From positions 140,231,665 to 140,295,664 of the forward strand of contig CM040424.1 of the NCBI GenBank assembly GCA_022702705.1: 64,000 nucleotides of DNA, read 5' to 3'. The translations under genes were made by a program, and so were the position numbers. Of the stretch, positions 33,693 through 45,850 are shown in pieces. Below the pieces are notes generated by a model. The model saw nothing but the letters and a program-made list of their open reading frames with translations, made no database searches and had not been told where the DNA came from. The stretch's first letter is position 1, and the number at the start of each line of letters is the position of its first letter. The stretch comes from Papilionanthe hookeriana x Papilionanthe teres. Its lineage: Eukaryota; Streptophyta; Magnoliopsida; Asparagales; Orchidaceae.

Positions 33693-34020
33693 TAGTGAAA
33701 CTCTTAATGAAGCTCAAATTAATTATACCACAACTAAAAAAGAGTTATTAGCTATAGTATTTGCCTTTGATAAATTCATATCATATTTAATTGGAACAAA
33801 ATGTGTGATGCATACTGATCACTCTGCTATTAAGTATTTTATGAAGAAGAATGATGCAAAATCAATATTTATTAGATGAATTCTTCTTTTGCAATAATTT
33901 GATTTCAAGATAGTAGATAACAAGGGTGCTGATAATCAAATTACTGATCATCTGTCCAGGCTTGAAAATGAAAAATCTCTCTCTGATGATGAAGAAGTTA
34001 ATGAACATTTTCCTGATGAA
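33693..34020 (+). pseudogene. pol: RNase H of Athila copy A, second part
   Basis: SETLNEAQINYTTTKKELLAIVFAFDKFISYLIG, KCVMHTDHSAIKYFMKKNDAKSI and, after two stops, ADNQITDHLSRL-type text: the gypsy RNase H C-terminal half with the H-T-D-H site intact. It continues from 10326 across the insertion. Confidence 0.85.
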
Positions 34021-35320
34021 AATTTATTCGTTGTTAAAGAGTGATGTGTTCTATGGTATGCCAACATTGTAAACTTTATTGTCAGTGATATTTTACCCTA
34101 TGGTTTGTCATACCAGGAGAAGAAGAAATTTCAATTGAATTCAAGACTTATTTTTTGGTTGACCCATTTTTATATAAATAAGGAAAGGATTTGATTATTC
34201 AAAGATGTGTCCCTTTAGAAGAAACTTATGAAATTATTCAAAAATGTCATAATTCTAATTATGGGAGACATTTTGGAGTTCATAAAACTTCATATAAAAT
34301 CTTACAATCTAGATTTTATTGGTCTGTAATTTTTAAGGATGTTAATGTTTATATTAAAAATTGTGATCAATGTCAACGTGTAGGCAATATTTCTAGAAGA
34401 AATGAGATACTTTTCAATTATATGTTGGAATTTGAAATATTTGACTTTTGGGGATTAGATTTCATGGGACCATTCATACTATCTTTCAGAAATACATACA
34501 TTTTGATAGTAGTGGACTATGTGTCTAAATATATAAATGTTGTTGCTTTACGTCGATGTGATGCTCAAAGTGTTGCAAAGTTTTTAAATAAGAATATATT
34601 TTGCAAATTTGGAATACCAAGAGTAATCGTAACTGGTGGGAGAAGTCATTTTAGAAATGCGATTATGAAGAAGTTAGTAAAGAAATATCATATTAACCAT
34701 CGCATTCCTACTGCTTATCATCCGCAGATATGTGATTTGGTTGAATTATTCAATCGTGAAATTAAAAGAATATTGGAAAAGACTGTTAATCCAAATAGAA
34801 AACATTGGTCAATCAAATTAGATTATGCTTTGTGTGCTTATAGGACTGCCTACAGAACTACTATGGGAATGTCCCCATATAGGCTAATTGTTGGAAAAGC
34901 TTGTCATTTACCAGTTGAACTTGAGCATAAAGCATATTGGGCTATTAAAGAGTTCAATTTTAATTTGAAATATGCTAGAGAAAAGAGATTGTTGCAATTA
35001 AATGAGCTTGAAGAGATAAGGAATGAATCTTATGAAAATGCTAAGATTTATAAAGAAAAGATGAAGTTGTGGCATGATCTGAAGAATCTTACTTAAAATC
35101 TTGACCCAGGGTAAAAGTATTACTACATAATGTTAAATTGAGAATTTTTGCTGCTTAAGTCCAGGTGGATGGGCCCATTTATTGTGAAGAATGTTTATTC
35201 ATATGGAGTTGTGGATATTAAAGATCCTAAGAATGGTCAAAGACTTCAACTTTACTTTTCAGTTGATCAATTTAAACCTGATGAGAATCTGATCTTGGGT
35301 CACTCAGAATAAGCTCTAGG
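34021..35320 (+). pseudogene. pol: Integrase of Athila copy A (broken)
   Basis: The main open part is 34191-35096. Zinc-binding region: CHNSNYGRHFGVHKT .. CDQCQRVGN. Core: WGLDFMGPF (first Asp kept). The second site reads VIVTGGRSHF where copy B has VTDGGSHF, so the second catalytic Asp is lost. LVELFNREIKRILEKTV retains the Glu. The C-terminal part (GMSPYRLIVGKACHLPVELEHKAYWA) is well preserved. The tail after 35096 is frameshifted but still lines up with copy B to DENLILGHSE at about 35310. Confidence 0.85.
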
Positions 35321-35788
35321 TATGTCAGGCTGATGACGTTGAACCAAGCGCTTTGTGGGAAGCAACTCATATTTATCAGTGTGCTTTGCTTTATGTTTTC
35401 TTTGTGTGCTTTTTTTTGGTTTGATTTGAGAAATTTGGTAGCATTTCAGAGTTTTTTATGTTATAGTGGTATTTATTTGACCTTATTTAATGACTTAGAG
35501 GAGTCAGAATGAAGATTTTGATGGTTGGCAGAACTGTGCAAAAATGTGCACTGGTGGCTATGCGCCGTTGGTTGGCGCATAGGCGCCACAGTTATAAAAA
35601 AACATGACAAATGAGGTTCTAGAAGCCTAAATCGTGGGTGAGTATTTTTTAGAGTTATTAAGGAGTTTTAAAATGTCTAGGGTTAGTTTTAAGACTTCCT
35701 GAGCTATAAAAAGGCCTTGAATTTATGAGATACTTGCCCCAATTCTTATTTTCATTCCTGAGACTTAAAAGGAGTATTTTGAGTGCAA
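35321..35788 (+). other. Post-pol spacer of copy A
   Basis: Starts with the Athila-typical GCTGATGACGTTGAAC..AAGCGCTTTGTGGGAAGCAA block, then T-rich sequence. A GC-rich island ATGCGCCGTTGGTTGGCGCATAGGCGCC, split across 35560-35587, recurs in copy B. No gene. Confidence 0.6.
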
Positions 35789-36194
35789 AAATGTCTTCTT
35801 GGGTGAGCAAAGTTAAGAAGAAAGACAATGCCAACAATAGAAGTTTATTTGTGATAGTGCGCAAGAGTTATATAATGGATTTCTGGTTGTGATTATCTAA
35901 GGAATAGCAGAAAAGATTACAAAGATCAAGGCCAATGTGGAGTCCATTGATGCAACGGTAAATGAAATTATTGCACATTTAGCGCACATTGGATGGCAAC
36001 TCATAATGCAATTTAGTCATACATGTCACGTGGAAGAAGCGAATAAAGTGATGTTTCTGAAAAACAATTGGATAGAAGAAGAAGATGTTAGAGTTTTCAA
36101 TCATCACCTGTTTTATCAGATTTACATTCCATATGATTCAAATGGAACTAATGATGGTTCTAGAGATAATCCATTTAATGGAGATTGGAATTAA
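35789..36194 (+). pseudogene. Short extra ORF between integrase and ORF2, copy A
   Basis: From an ATG at 35789, MSSWVSKVKKKD.., through a frameshift and stop near 35890, into MESIDATVNEIIAHLAHIGW and NHHLFYQIYIPYDSNGT, ending at 36194. Copy B has the same ORF at 48043-48453. The middle resembles an amphipathic helix. I recognise no domain. In Athila elements this position belongs to the extra-ORF region after pol. Confidence 0.5.
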
Positions 36195-37000
36195 ATTAAG
36201 AGTGGTTTTTTTAAAAATATTTGTGTTTGTTTCTCTTTACATGTGGTTGCTACATCTCAATGATGTAAATTTGTGTTTAACTACATGTGTTTGAACTTAT
36301 GTATTGGGGAATTTCATCCAAAGCGTTTGGATAGAAATTTTTAGTTTGCATTAAGTGTCTTTTGATATTTAAGTAATATAAGTTTTTGTTTGTGTGAGAT
36401 TTGTGTGGAATCATTGGACATTAAAGTGTACTTTTGGAGTATTAGAAGAGTTTATGGGGAGAAATAATTATTTGAAGTGATTAATGATGATTAACTCTGA
36501 TTTGTGATGGAATTAACTTAATTGCCAAATTCTAGGCACCGGCGGCTTAGCTCCAAACCGACGGCGCATAAGCGCTAGATTTCGTGGCTAGGCGTCGTAT
36601 GCCTCACGCATAGGCACCGGTTCACGAAAATCGATTTTCTACAGTTAAAAACCTGAAATTTGCCATTTTTAACACCCCCATCACCTTCAACCTCTTGATT
36701 TCACGAAATAGGAGCTTAGGGCATCACTAATTTAGATCATTTTAGAGCCGATTTCATCGAAATTTGTTGGATTTGAATTTTTTTAAGGTATGATCACTAC
36801 TCCTAAGTAAAAATTTTTTATTTTCACCATTTATTTTAAGTACATTATTTGAAAAATCTGAAAATCACTATTCATGGTGAAAATTTGAGGAAAAGCATGA
36901 GAAATTGCTAGGATTTAGTGGAGTTTGCCTTTGGAAGTTGAGTTAATAAGTTTAGTTTGATTTTGGAATTTATAGTAAATTTTTTGTTAATTTTTAAAGA
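36195..37000 (+). other. Spacer before ORF2, copy A
   Basis: T-rich with a GC-rich island at 36538-36620 (GGCGGCTTAGC, CGGCGCATAAGCGC, CGCATAGGCACCGG). It is collinear with 56050-56722 of copy B. No coding signal. Confidence 0.6.
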
Positions 37001-38144
37001 TTGCTCCAAAGTTAAAATGCTCGAAAGAGAAAGCAATATTTGATTCTGACAAATTTGTCAATTCTCGAGCAGAGAATCGTAATGTCGATACACTCGCATC
37101 GCAAAAATCGTTTCCAGAACGAGTTTTTAGCAAGCCAAGAGAAGATATTGAGGAGATGATTGCTAAAAGGAATTGGGAAAGATATTGTTGCTTCTCCACT
37201 ATTACAGTTGTTTCTGTGGTGAGAGAGTTCTATGCTAACTTGCTGGCAACTGAGGAAAATTATGGTGAGGGTTAGGGGGCAACAAGTGCATTCTTCACCT
37301 ACGATAATTAATAATTTTTACCAATTACCTCCTGAGATGTTTTGTTTTTTTAGAAATATCATCCTTCTTAGGGAGATTTAGATGAGATTATGGCCTTTCT
37401 TATTGATGGAAGAGGTTTGCGGAAGATTAAAAATGAAAGAACAGTATTTTTTTAAGTCTCTAAGTTGAATGCCACTTCAAAGGCATGGAATTACTTCATC
37501 TCATCTAAGCTTCTGCCTTCAAGTAATATCAATGAAGTTAGAAGGGATAGAGTTGTTCTAAACCATTGTATTCAGCAGCGAAAGCCTATAGACATTGGGG
37601 CTATTATTTATGATTATATTATGAACTGTGCCAGAGCTCCTACTACTGTATGTATGGGATTTCCTTTACTGATTTACTTGATTTGGAGCAGTTTGGTGTT
37701 AAGTTTGAAACATGGGAAGTGGTTTTTCAGCTACTTAGACCTATTACCAGTATAAATGTGAATACTTACACTGTGCATTCAGTATTTGGTTAGAAAAGAG
37801 GGTCTGTTAGAGCTTCTAGTGCTTCTGCTTCTGCTGTTTCTACTTCTCGTGCTTCTACTGCACATGCATCATCCTCCAGAGATTCACAAATTGGATTATT
37901 TCAGAAGATTTTGAAGAAGGTGAGTCTTACTAGAGAGCATGTTAGAGATATGGATGGAAAGGTAGAGAATAGTGAGAGGTATATTCAGAAACATGATTAT
38001 TATAAGGAGAAATTTCATCAATACATGGATAGACTGATTAGAGGAGATCATAGTGCTGAGATGCCTCCTCATCCTTTTTTTATTCCTTATGTTCCATCGA
38101 AAGATTGGAATGAGAGAGATGAAGATGATAAGGATGATGAGTAG
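37001..38144 (+). pseudogene. ORF2 of Athila copy A ('putative plant transposon protein' type)
   Basis: The start codon is lost: ATTGCTCC stands where copy B has ATGGCTC. Text: CSKEKAIFDSDKFVNSRAEN, PERVFSKPREDIEEMIAKRN, VVSVVREFYANLLATEENYG, then MATSKAWNYFISSKLLPSSN (37465 on), a Ser/Ala/Thr-rich run near 37810-37880, and a C-terminal helix-rich part with MPPHPFFIPYVP and an acidic tail. The VVREFYANL core is the hallmark of the plant 'transposon protein' domain found after pol in Athila elements, sometimes called env-like. Function is unknown. Stops and shifts lie near 37275, 37455 and 37755. Confidence 0.75.
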
Positions 38145-38706
38145 GATTTGATTTTTTATGTATTGTTGAGTTTGTTATGTTTGTATTTGTGTTGTATGAT
38201 GTATGGATTTTTATTTGTTGTTGTGTTTTGATATGAACTCTGATGTTGTGTAGATTATAGTTGGACTATTTCTATTATGCACATTCAGATGTTTGTGTGT
38301 TGGATCGATGTTTTATGATGTAATATGTGATGTGTTTGTGGTAGTAAATTTTTTTATATGTTTTTATGTGTCTAAGTATTTAGCAGTGTCTAATTTAATT
38401 TGTATAAATATTAGAAAAATTTAGAACACTATTAGAAACCACTATTTATATAGCATGTTTAAACTTTTCAAAATTTTCTACAATTTATTTTCTATTATGT
38501 TGTGATTTGTGTTATGTTAATTTCATTTGTATTTGCTTTGAAAATCTCCACAATTGAAGAAGTCCTTTGAAAATTTGAAATTTCTATTTCATGAAAAACT
38601 GAAAAACTGAATTTTATCTACTGTTTACTTCTGTTTTTAAATTGTTATACTTGCATTTTTAGAATATTAAGATTCTTGCAAGCATGTTATTCTAGTTAAT
38701 TCTTAT
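38145..38706 (+). other. 3' untranslated region of copy A, truncated
   Basis: AT-rich, collinear with 57930-58400 of copy B up to GCAAGCATGTTATTCTAGTT, then it ends in the LTR fragment that follows. The PPT and 3' LTR of copy A are missing. Confidence 0.65.
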
Positions 38707-39562
38707 GATGACATTAATACCTGATCTTACTTTACTTTTTAAAATGGCCATTCAAATTGTTAAAACATGTTGAAGAGTTTTGAAACCTTAAAGGAGAAGA
38801 ACTCTTAACTTGTAAATGTCACATGAATCCTTGGGTAGTTGAAGGTCATATGCGGGCTATTCAAGGTGAAGTGCAAATAAATAGGAAGATAAGATTTAAA
38901 GGGTGTAGAATTGATAAGTTTTTAGAGTGACAAGCTAAATTTTTATAATTTGATTTATAGATCAGAAATGGGTCACTAGTAGGGCCGACCATAGCCACCC
39001 TTGGACATCTAGAAGTGAGAGTCTAGATTAACCCATTACTACTAACAATACATCCGGACCTGATCTGTAAGTTAGCCAATATTCTTTGCGCCTAGATCAA
39101 AGGGTAAAGAATATGAATGCTTCTATTTAGCACAATACCATAAATCAAATTCTCCAATGAATATTAAATTATCTTAAAAATCTTGGATTAATTGAAGGAA
39201 AGAAAGTTGTTATTTTATATAGTTTTCATAAATCATTCTCTTAGTATTGTTTTCTTTAATTGCATCTAGTAAATTAATAGTAATTTATAGTTAATTTAAA
39301 GGATAAAAAGATATTTTTAAAATATAATATTTAGAAAATTTGTTTCTATAATTTTCCCCTTGGGATCGATACTTGGGTTATAATAGAAAACCCTATATTA
39401 CTTGAAATGATATGTATACTTGCGTAGTACCCCTAGTGAGTAAAGTAATTTCTAAAATTTACAATATATTTTGATTTATACACTAGCCGCTTATTATAAA
39501 TTGGGTCAAGCTTTGGCCATCTTTTTGCAGCATATATTACTGCGTTACTTGCGGTCGGGTCA
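38707..39562 (+). repeat. 3' half of a C-family LTR fused to the copy A tail
   Basis: Matches 7826-8684 of the solo LTR nearly base for base, starting GATGACATTAATACCTGATC and ending GCGGTCGGGTCA. The 5' half is absent and the left border is inside the 3' UTR of copy A, so this is a chimeric junction. Confidence 0.9.
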
Positions 39563-40436
39563 ACCATGAATGTTGGTTCAGAGGCTGTAGAGACTTGACC
39601 CTAAGGGTGGTTTAAAGGTCGAAATGACATGACCACAAAGCTATGTTCAGAGGCCGTAGTGGCATAACCCAAGGGTGGTTCAGATGTCGTAGAGGCATAT
39701 CAACAAATGTAATTAAGTATTGAAACCTTAAATGTCTGCACTACATCGATGAGGATTATCGTAGGGCCTCATTTCGCTATTTTGAGAGATAGGTAGCTTG
39801 TTAGGGAGCCACCCAATACTTAATGAAGATTGTCAATGGGGACTTACATTGCTCATTAAGTGATAATAGGTTGATGTTAGCCTCAACTTTTCACTTTGTG
39901 TAAATCCAAACCAAGGTTGTGCTTTCTTGGTCCGCATCACGACAAGCCCAAAACCTCAACTCTTAGTTGAGCTCATTTAGGGTTCTAGTCTGATGATAGG
40001 CCCAAGCCACCTCCCCACATGGGTAAGACATGCCCTCTGTCCCAATACACTAGAAATACTAAACCCTAAGAGCCTTCTGATGGACTGTAGGAACCACCAA
40101 TCACACCAAAACTCCCATGGGAAGGTGGTCTGCCCAAATTGATCCCTAGCCTCACCTAAAGCTTCACCAACCCCATTAACCCTAGGAATCAACCTAAACT
40201 TCAACACACCCTTTTGGCCCCAAGTCTCGGTGGCACCATGGGTGGTCAAATCCAAATAGGCCTACCCCAATTTTGGCCAATCTTTGACCAATTGGCCATA
40301 TTGTTATGAAATTGGACACCACCTAAAATGCTCATGACATCACACCAGGTAGGGAACCCTCTTGGCACCATGGGACCAACTTTCATGGTTCACCTAATTA
40401 TTTAATTAGGTGGATTATAAAATTCCTTTAAGGCCA
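39563..40436. other. Unassigned segment with short tandem repeats
   Basis: Starts with about three imperfect 35-45 bp repeats (39580-39700) of the type GGTTCAGAGGCTGTAGAG..CCTAAGGGTGG. The rest is CCAAA-rich. A 92-codon minus-strand open frame (40255-39977) has no recognised motif and is not supported otherwise. Not similar to the Athila, C or D sequences here by eye. Confidence 0.45.
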
Positions 40437-42150
40437 TGATATACCTAAAATATATAGTGTTTTTAAATAATTTTTATACCTATTTTTGATGATATTGCAC
40501 TTTAATGGAAGGTATTTTTGTGTTTTTCTTACAAGTATAATTAAAATGACTGACTATATGAAATGAGCAATAAAGGATCAAATTTGGAGCAAACATTGAA
40601 AGGTGTGTAAAATTAGCCTCTGCGGCTAAGCCCCGGACTCTTGGCGCATAGGCGCCACAGTTAAAGTGACAAATTTTATTTGATTTTGACGCAAATTTGA
40701 AGGGGTTTTTAAAAGCATCATTTGGTTTAAACTTCATTAAGTTCCCATCATCGCCAAAATTCATTTAAAATTTGAACGGATTGATGAATTCTCGGTGGAT
40801 ACATTGAATCTAGAAATATTTTGAAGAGAAACCAAGACACCTTTTGGAAAATTTTAAAAGGAAGACTTGAAGATCATAATAATGGTTTTTGTTGGAGGGT
40901 GTGATTAGTGTTAAGAGTAAAGTTTATGTTAGAGAGTTATTGAGAGCACACCTTTCCACTTCACCACTTTTATTATCAATTGTATCTAGTTTTTATTAAG
41001 AGTAGAATAGAGATTCGGAGTCAATGGAGTTGGGCGCCAACCTCTATTGTATCTTGTAAAGGGAAAGCAAAGTTTAAAAGGAACTTCAAGAGTCTTGTAG
41101 AGAGGATTTTCAGATAAGCGTTTAACTTTGTTTTACATTTAGTTTTAAAGTAACACTTATTGTGTTTTCACTATAATTTCTACTTTCAAATCAAGTTGTG
41201 ATTGTGCTTTCTCCATGGATTCTGAGTATTTTAGTTTATCTTCTTCCTTTTAATTGATGAAGTAATTAAATTATGGAAGGAAGTTGTGTGAAGTATAGGA
41301 TTTCAACGTTGGAAGAAATTGTGATGATTCACTACCTTGCACTTCATTTACCTCTTGATTTGGCCAAATAAGATGTTAAAATTTATTGTGAGAACTTATA
41401 AGAACCAATGTGGCATTGTCTCAATCAACAATTGGAAAGAATCACAAGCAATTACATTGATGACAATTGTAGTCCATATGGTTGGGTGCAAATAAATATG
41501 AAGATTTATTTTTAATGGGAGTAAAATTAGAGGACTTTAGAGTGACATGCTAAAGCCTCCTAATTTGGTTTGATGTTTTAAATTTGGTTATGTGATGTTA
41601 GCCCCCAGGTGGAAGGAATCGAGGGAACTCTAGAGTGAGAGCTAGTATCTTCCCTGCCTAACCCATCTACATGATTTCAAAATATCAAATTAACTAATGT
41701 TCTTTATAAAACCAAGTAATGGTAAAAAATATAATTGCTTCTATTTGGCACAACACATTTTAGATATTTCCACAATGAATTTCCATAATTATTAATGATT
41801 CATTGAAAGAGGAAAATGATATTTTATTCTCATTTTCTTTCATACTATTTTATAGATGTTTTTAACTTTAGTTGTTTGCTTTTTTTTATTCAGAAAATAC
41901 CAAAAAAAAATTTGAAAAACTTTACATCTTAAAACACACTTTATAAAAATATTTTAAAAAGTAAAAAGTTATTTTTCTTATTTCTTTAAAATTTTAGACA
42001 TTTCCTTGTGGGTTCGATATCTCGGGGCTTAATAAAAAAGTCGGGTATTAGTTGATAAACAATACATATACTTGCGTAGTAACCCATATTATAAATATTT
42101 AAAGTATAATTTCATATCTAAATCGTAAGTATAAATATCCGGCAGGATCA
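40437..42150 (+). repeat. 5' LTR of Athila copy B (1,714 bp)
   Basis: Starts TGATATACCTAAAATATATAG, as does the 3' LTR at 59388, and ends GGCAGGATCA just before the PBS. It includes the GC-rich island TTGGCGCATAGGCGCC (about 40641-40656) and the landmark blocks shared with the partial LTR of copy A. Confidence 0.88.
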
Positions 42151-42156
42151 AATTTT

Positions 42157-42174
42157 TAGCGCCGTTGCCGGGGA
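42157..42174 (+). promoter_or_regulatory. Primer binding site, tRNA-Asp type
   Basis: TAGCGCCGTTGCCGGGGA differs by one base from TGGCGCCGTTGCCGGGGA, complementary to the 3' end of plant tRNA-Asp and typical of Athila. It lies six bases after the LTR end. Confidence 0.85.
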
Positions 42175-42271
42175 AATTAATTAAAATATCAATTAAAGAA
42201 AATTTAAGAAAAATTAAGTTTTTACTTTTCATTATTTTTGTTAGTGTGTTTTATTTTATTTTGTTAATTGT

Positions 42272-43660
42272 GTGTGTAGTTCAGGTTCTGAGGGTCTTGT
42301 GCCTTACGATTCTGAATTAGGGAGAACTAGCAGAAAAATTTTAAAAATTAAAAATAGAGAAAAAGATAAAAATATTCAAGAAATGACAAATAAAGATCAT
42401 CAAAATCTTGAAATTCATCAAGAATTTAGACCTTTAAGAGATTATGTTAATCCTACAGTGGATGAACTTCATGTTAGTATTCAAAACCCTGCTATAGCTG
42501 CTAATTCATTTGAGCTTAAACCTGCTTTTATCCAGATGATATCTAATAATCAGTTTGGGGGAGCACCAATAGATGATCCTAATTTACTTCTTGCCAATTT
42601 TCTAAAATTGTGCACTACTTTTAAATACGATGGTGTTTATGATGATGCTATTAGACTTATATTTTTTTTCTTTTTCACTAAGAAATAAAACTAAGATTTG
42701 GTTAAAATTTTTAGCACCTCAATTTATCAGAACTTGGGGTGATTTAGCACAAAAATTCATTGCTAAATATTTTCCACCATTGAAAACTGCGAAACTTAGA
42801 AATGATATCACATCTTTTTGTCAGTTTGAAGGGGAATCTATATCTGAAGCATGGAACATTTTAAAGATCTTTTAAGAAAGTATCCACATCATTCGATACC
42901 AGATTGGTTAATAATTCAGACCTTTTATAATGGATTAGTTGGATCTCTTAGATCTATTATCGATGCAGCTACTAGTGGTTCATTGATGTCTCAAAAATTT
43001 GCTGATGCTTATGCTTTAGTTGAAGAAATGACTACTAATAATTTTAAATGGCCTTCTAAAAGGTTAAATCCTAAAAATGTAGCTAACATTCATGAAAATG
43101 ATGCTTTTGTGATTCTAGCAAATCAAGTTGCTGCAATTTCAAGGAAGATAGACCAATTTAGAATGAATTTTTCTCAGCCAACTTCCATGATTGAAGAAAA
43201 TTCATTAGGCCAAATGGTTGATTCTCAAGCTTCATCAGAAACCTTGAGTGCCATAAGTAAGCCTAATAACCCATATTCCAATTACTATAACCCAGTTTGG
43301 AAAAACCATCCAAACTTTAACTGGAATACCAATAATTAGGGTGGTAGTAATCAACAATGGAGGAATAACCAAGTAAACCCATTAGGAAACTAGAACAACC
43401 AAGGGAGTAATAATTATAGACCAAGCTATCCTCCAAGTTTTAACAATACTTCATAATTTAAGGAGAAGAAGTTGTCTATTAATGAAGTGGTATTACAAAT
43501 GAGAAATCAATTATAAAGTCAAAGAGCTACAATTAGAAATATTGAGAATAAATTAGGACAGATTGCTAATTCATTAAGTAATAGATCCCAAGGAACACTT
43601 CCTAGTAATACTAAAGTAAATCTAAGGGACAAGGCTAAGGAGCAAGTACCTGCTATTCAG
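42272..43660 (+). pseudogene. gag: gag of Athila copy B (broken)
   Basis: ORF text from 42272: TVDELHVSIQNPAIA, FELKPAFIQMISNNQFGG, DDPNLLLANFLKLCTTFKYDG (42460-42640). Then shifts at about 42665 and 42860 within SLRNKTKIWLKFLAP, IRTWGDLAQKFIAKYFPP, SISEAW, LLRKYPHHSIPDWLIIQTFYNGL. The Asn-rich tail NHPNFNWNTNN ends at a TAG (43337). The downstream part to 43660 continues with stops. The ATG at about 42384 is an alternative start. No zinc knuckle is visible. Confidence 0.85.
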
Positions 43661-44577
43661 TTGATAAGTGGAAGAGAGTTGGAAGGTAGAGTTTAAAAAG
43701 AGACTGAAGTAGAGAAAGAAGAAATTGAAAAACCAAAAGAGGACGCTCCGAATGGCTTGGAAAGATCTATTTCTCCACCTAAGGTTGATTTAGGAAAGCC
43801 ACCACCTCCATTTCCTCAAAGACTTCGACAACAAAAGTTGGATAAGTAATTTTCAAAATTCTTGGAGATATTTAAGAAGCTTACAATCAATATTCCATTT
43901 ACTAAGGCCTTAGAACAAATGTCAAGCTATGTGAAATTTATGAAGGATATTCTTAAAAAAAGGGGAAGTTTAAAGATAATGAGACTGTTGCACTTAGTGA
44001 AGAGTACAGTGCAATAATTCAGAAAAAGCTTTCTAAAAAAATTAAAGATCGTGGAAGTTTCACAATTCCATGTGCAACAGAAGACAATTTTTTTGGAAAA
44101 GCTTTATGTTATTTGGGTGCAAGCATTAACCTTATGACGTTATCAATATTCAAAAGACTGGGATTAGGAGAAATAACCCCTACTACTGTAACTTTGCAAT
44201 TAGCTGATTGTTCGATCACATATCCTAAGGGAGTTATAGAAGATGTTTTGGTGAAAGAGGATCAATTTATTTTTCCTGCTGATTTCATTGTCTTGGATAT
44301 GGAGGAAGATAAAAGAGATACACATAATTTTAGGGAGACCATTCCTAGCCACAGACAGAACAATGATAGATGTGTAAAAAGGGGATTAGCATTGCAAGTT
44401 ACTGATCAAACAGTTACATTCAATATTTCAAAGTCAATGAAATATCCTGCAAGAGGTAAAGATGATGAATATTATAGGATAGATGTTATCAAATATTTGA
44501 GTGAATGCCATTTCAAATCAACTTATGAAGAGAAATCTCAAAGTAAAGAATTGGAATACAAGCAAGAAGAGGAATAA
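43661..44577 (+). pseudogene. Gag-protease linker and protease of copy B (broken)
   Basis: LEKPPPPFPQR-type linker and SFTIPCATED precede the active site, which reads CYLGASINLMTLSIFKRLGLGE: the catalytic Asp of D-L-G-A-S is Tyr here (TAT), so the protease is dead. TPTTVTLQLADCSITYPKGV and DFIVLDMEEDK follow. The intact GGGAGACC at about 44334 marks the site hit by the solo LTR in copy A. Confidence 0.85.
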
Positions 44578-45850
44578 TAAGATTCTAAAGATTTACATGA
44601 GGAAGATTTAAATTATGTTCATAAAAATTTTGAAATGTTGGCATAAATGAAAAAGATGAATCTTTTGGTCTATCAATTGAAAACCTCCTAAACATGATTT
44701 AAAGACGCTTCCTAATCATTTAAAGTATGCCTTCCTCAACTTTTCATGTTATAATTTCCTCTCAATTAACTCAAAGAGAATAAGGAAGTTTGCTTGAAAT
44801 TTTGAAGAAATATAAGAAAGTCTTTGGATGGACAATAGCTGATATTAAAGGAATCAGTCCTTCAATTTGTATGCATAGAATCCTTATGGAGGATAACTAC
44901 AAACCTCGGGCTGATCCTCAAAAGAGATTAAATCCTATCATGAAAGAAGTTGTTAAGAAAGAAAACTTAAAGTGGTTGGATGCTGGAACTATCTACCCTA
45001 TTTCAGATAGTGCATGGGTTAGTTCTATTCACTATGTACCTAAGAAAGATGGAGTTACCGTGACTGTGAATGAAAAGAATGAAATAATACCTGTAACACA
45101 GTTACAGGATGGCGAATATGCATTAATTATAAAAAATTAAACCTTGCCACCAGGAAAGATCATTTTCCACTCCGCTTTCAAGATCAGATGTTGGATAGAC
45201 TGGCTCGGCATAAATAATTTTGTTTTCTGGATGGATATACTGGTTGCCACCAAATTCAAATTCCTCCTGAGGATCAAGAGAAAACAGCGTTTACCAGTCC
45301 TTATGGTAATTTACTTTTAGAAGAATGCCCTTTGATTTATGTAATGCCCCTGTTACATTTCAGAGATGTATGACGATAATTTTCTTTAATTTAATAGAAA
45401 AAGGAATTGAAGTTTTTATGGATGACTTTTCAGTGTTCGGAATTTCATTTGAATTATTTTTAGAACATCTATGTAAAGTTTTGAAACGCTGTAAAGAAAC
45501 TAATTTGGTCCTTAACTGAGAGAAATGTCAATTTATGGTAGAAGGAGGAATAGTTTTGGGACATCGTATATCAAAAAATGATATGGAAGTAGATCCTGCA
45601 AAAATTTAAGTGATATCTAATTTACCTTGCCCAACTAATGTAAGTGAAATTATAAGTTTTCTAAGACATGCTGGATTTTACAGGCCTTATATTAAAGACT
45701 TTTCACAAATTTCGAAGCCTTTATGCTGTTTACTGAAAAAAGATGTGATTTTAAATTTTGATGATGATTGCTTAAAAGCTTTTAAAAAATAAAAAAAATT
45801 AATCACTGCACCTGTTATAGTTTCACCTAACTGGGAAAACCTTTTGAATT
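44578..45850 (+). pseudogene. pol: Reverse transcriptase of copy B (broken)
   Basis: GWTIADIKGISPSICMHRIL (44827-44885), DNYKPRADPQKRLNPIMKEVVKKE, WVSSIHYVPKKDGVTVTVNE (45016-45075), LCNAPVTFQRCM (45335-45370) and IEVFMDDFSVFGISFE (45408-45450) are the fingers-palm motifs in order, with F-M-D-D intact. FYRPYIKDFSQISKPLCCLL (45680-45735) is the thumb. Stops lie at about 45139, 45215, 45520, 45607 and 45790. Confidence 0.85.

Larger units (their letters stand above)
3376..38706 (+). mobile_element. Athila-type Ty3/gypsy retrotransposon, copy A (nested insertions inside)
   Basis: Order on the plus strand: partial 5' LTR, PBS region, gag, protease, RT, RNase H, integrase, a short extra ORF and a second large ORF. 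This is the Athila arrangement. It parallels copy B throughout, so interruptions can be located by comparison. A solo LTR (6946-8684) splits the protease and a 23.4-kb element (10327-33687) splits the RNase H. The 3' UTR end and 3' LTR are gone: similarity to copy B stops at about 38700, where the 3' half of another LTR starts. Without insertions it is about 10.2 kb. Stops and frameshifts are present in all genes. Confidence 0.85.

Noticed and set aside
39977..40255. Minus-strand 92-codon frame (MDLTTHGATETWG..)
   Set aside because: No motif, no second copy and no start context; kept only as part of the unassigned segment.
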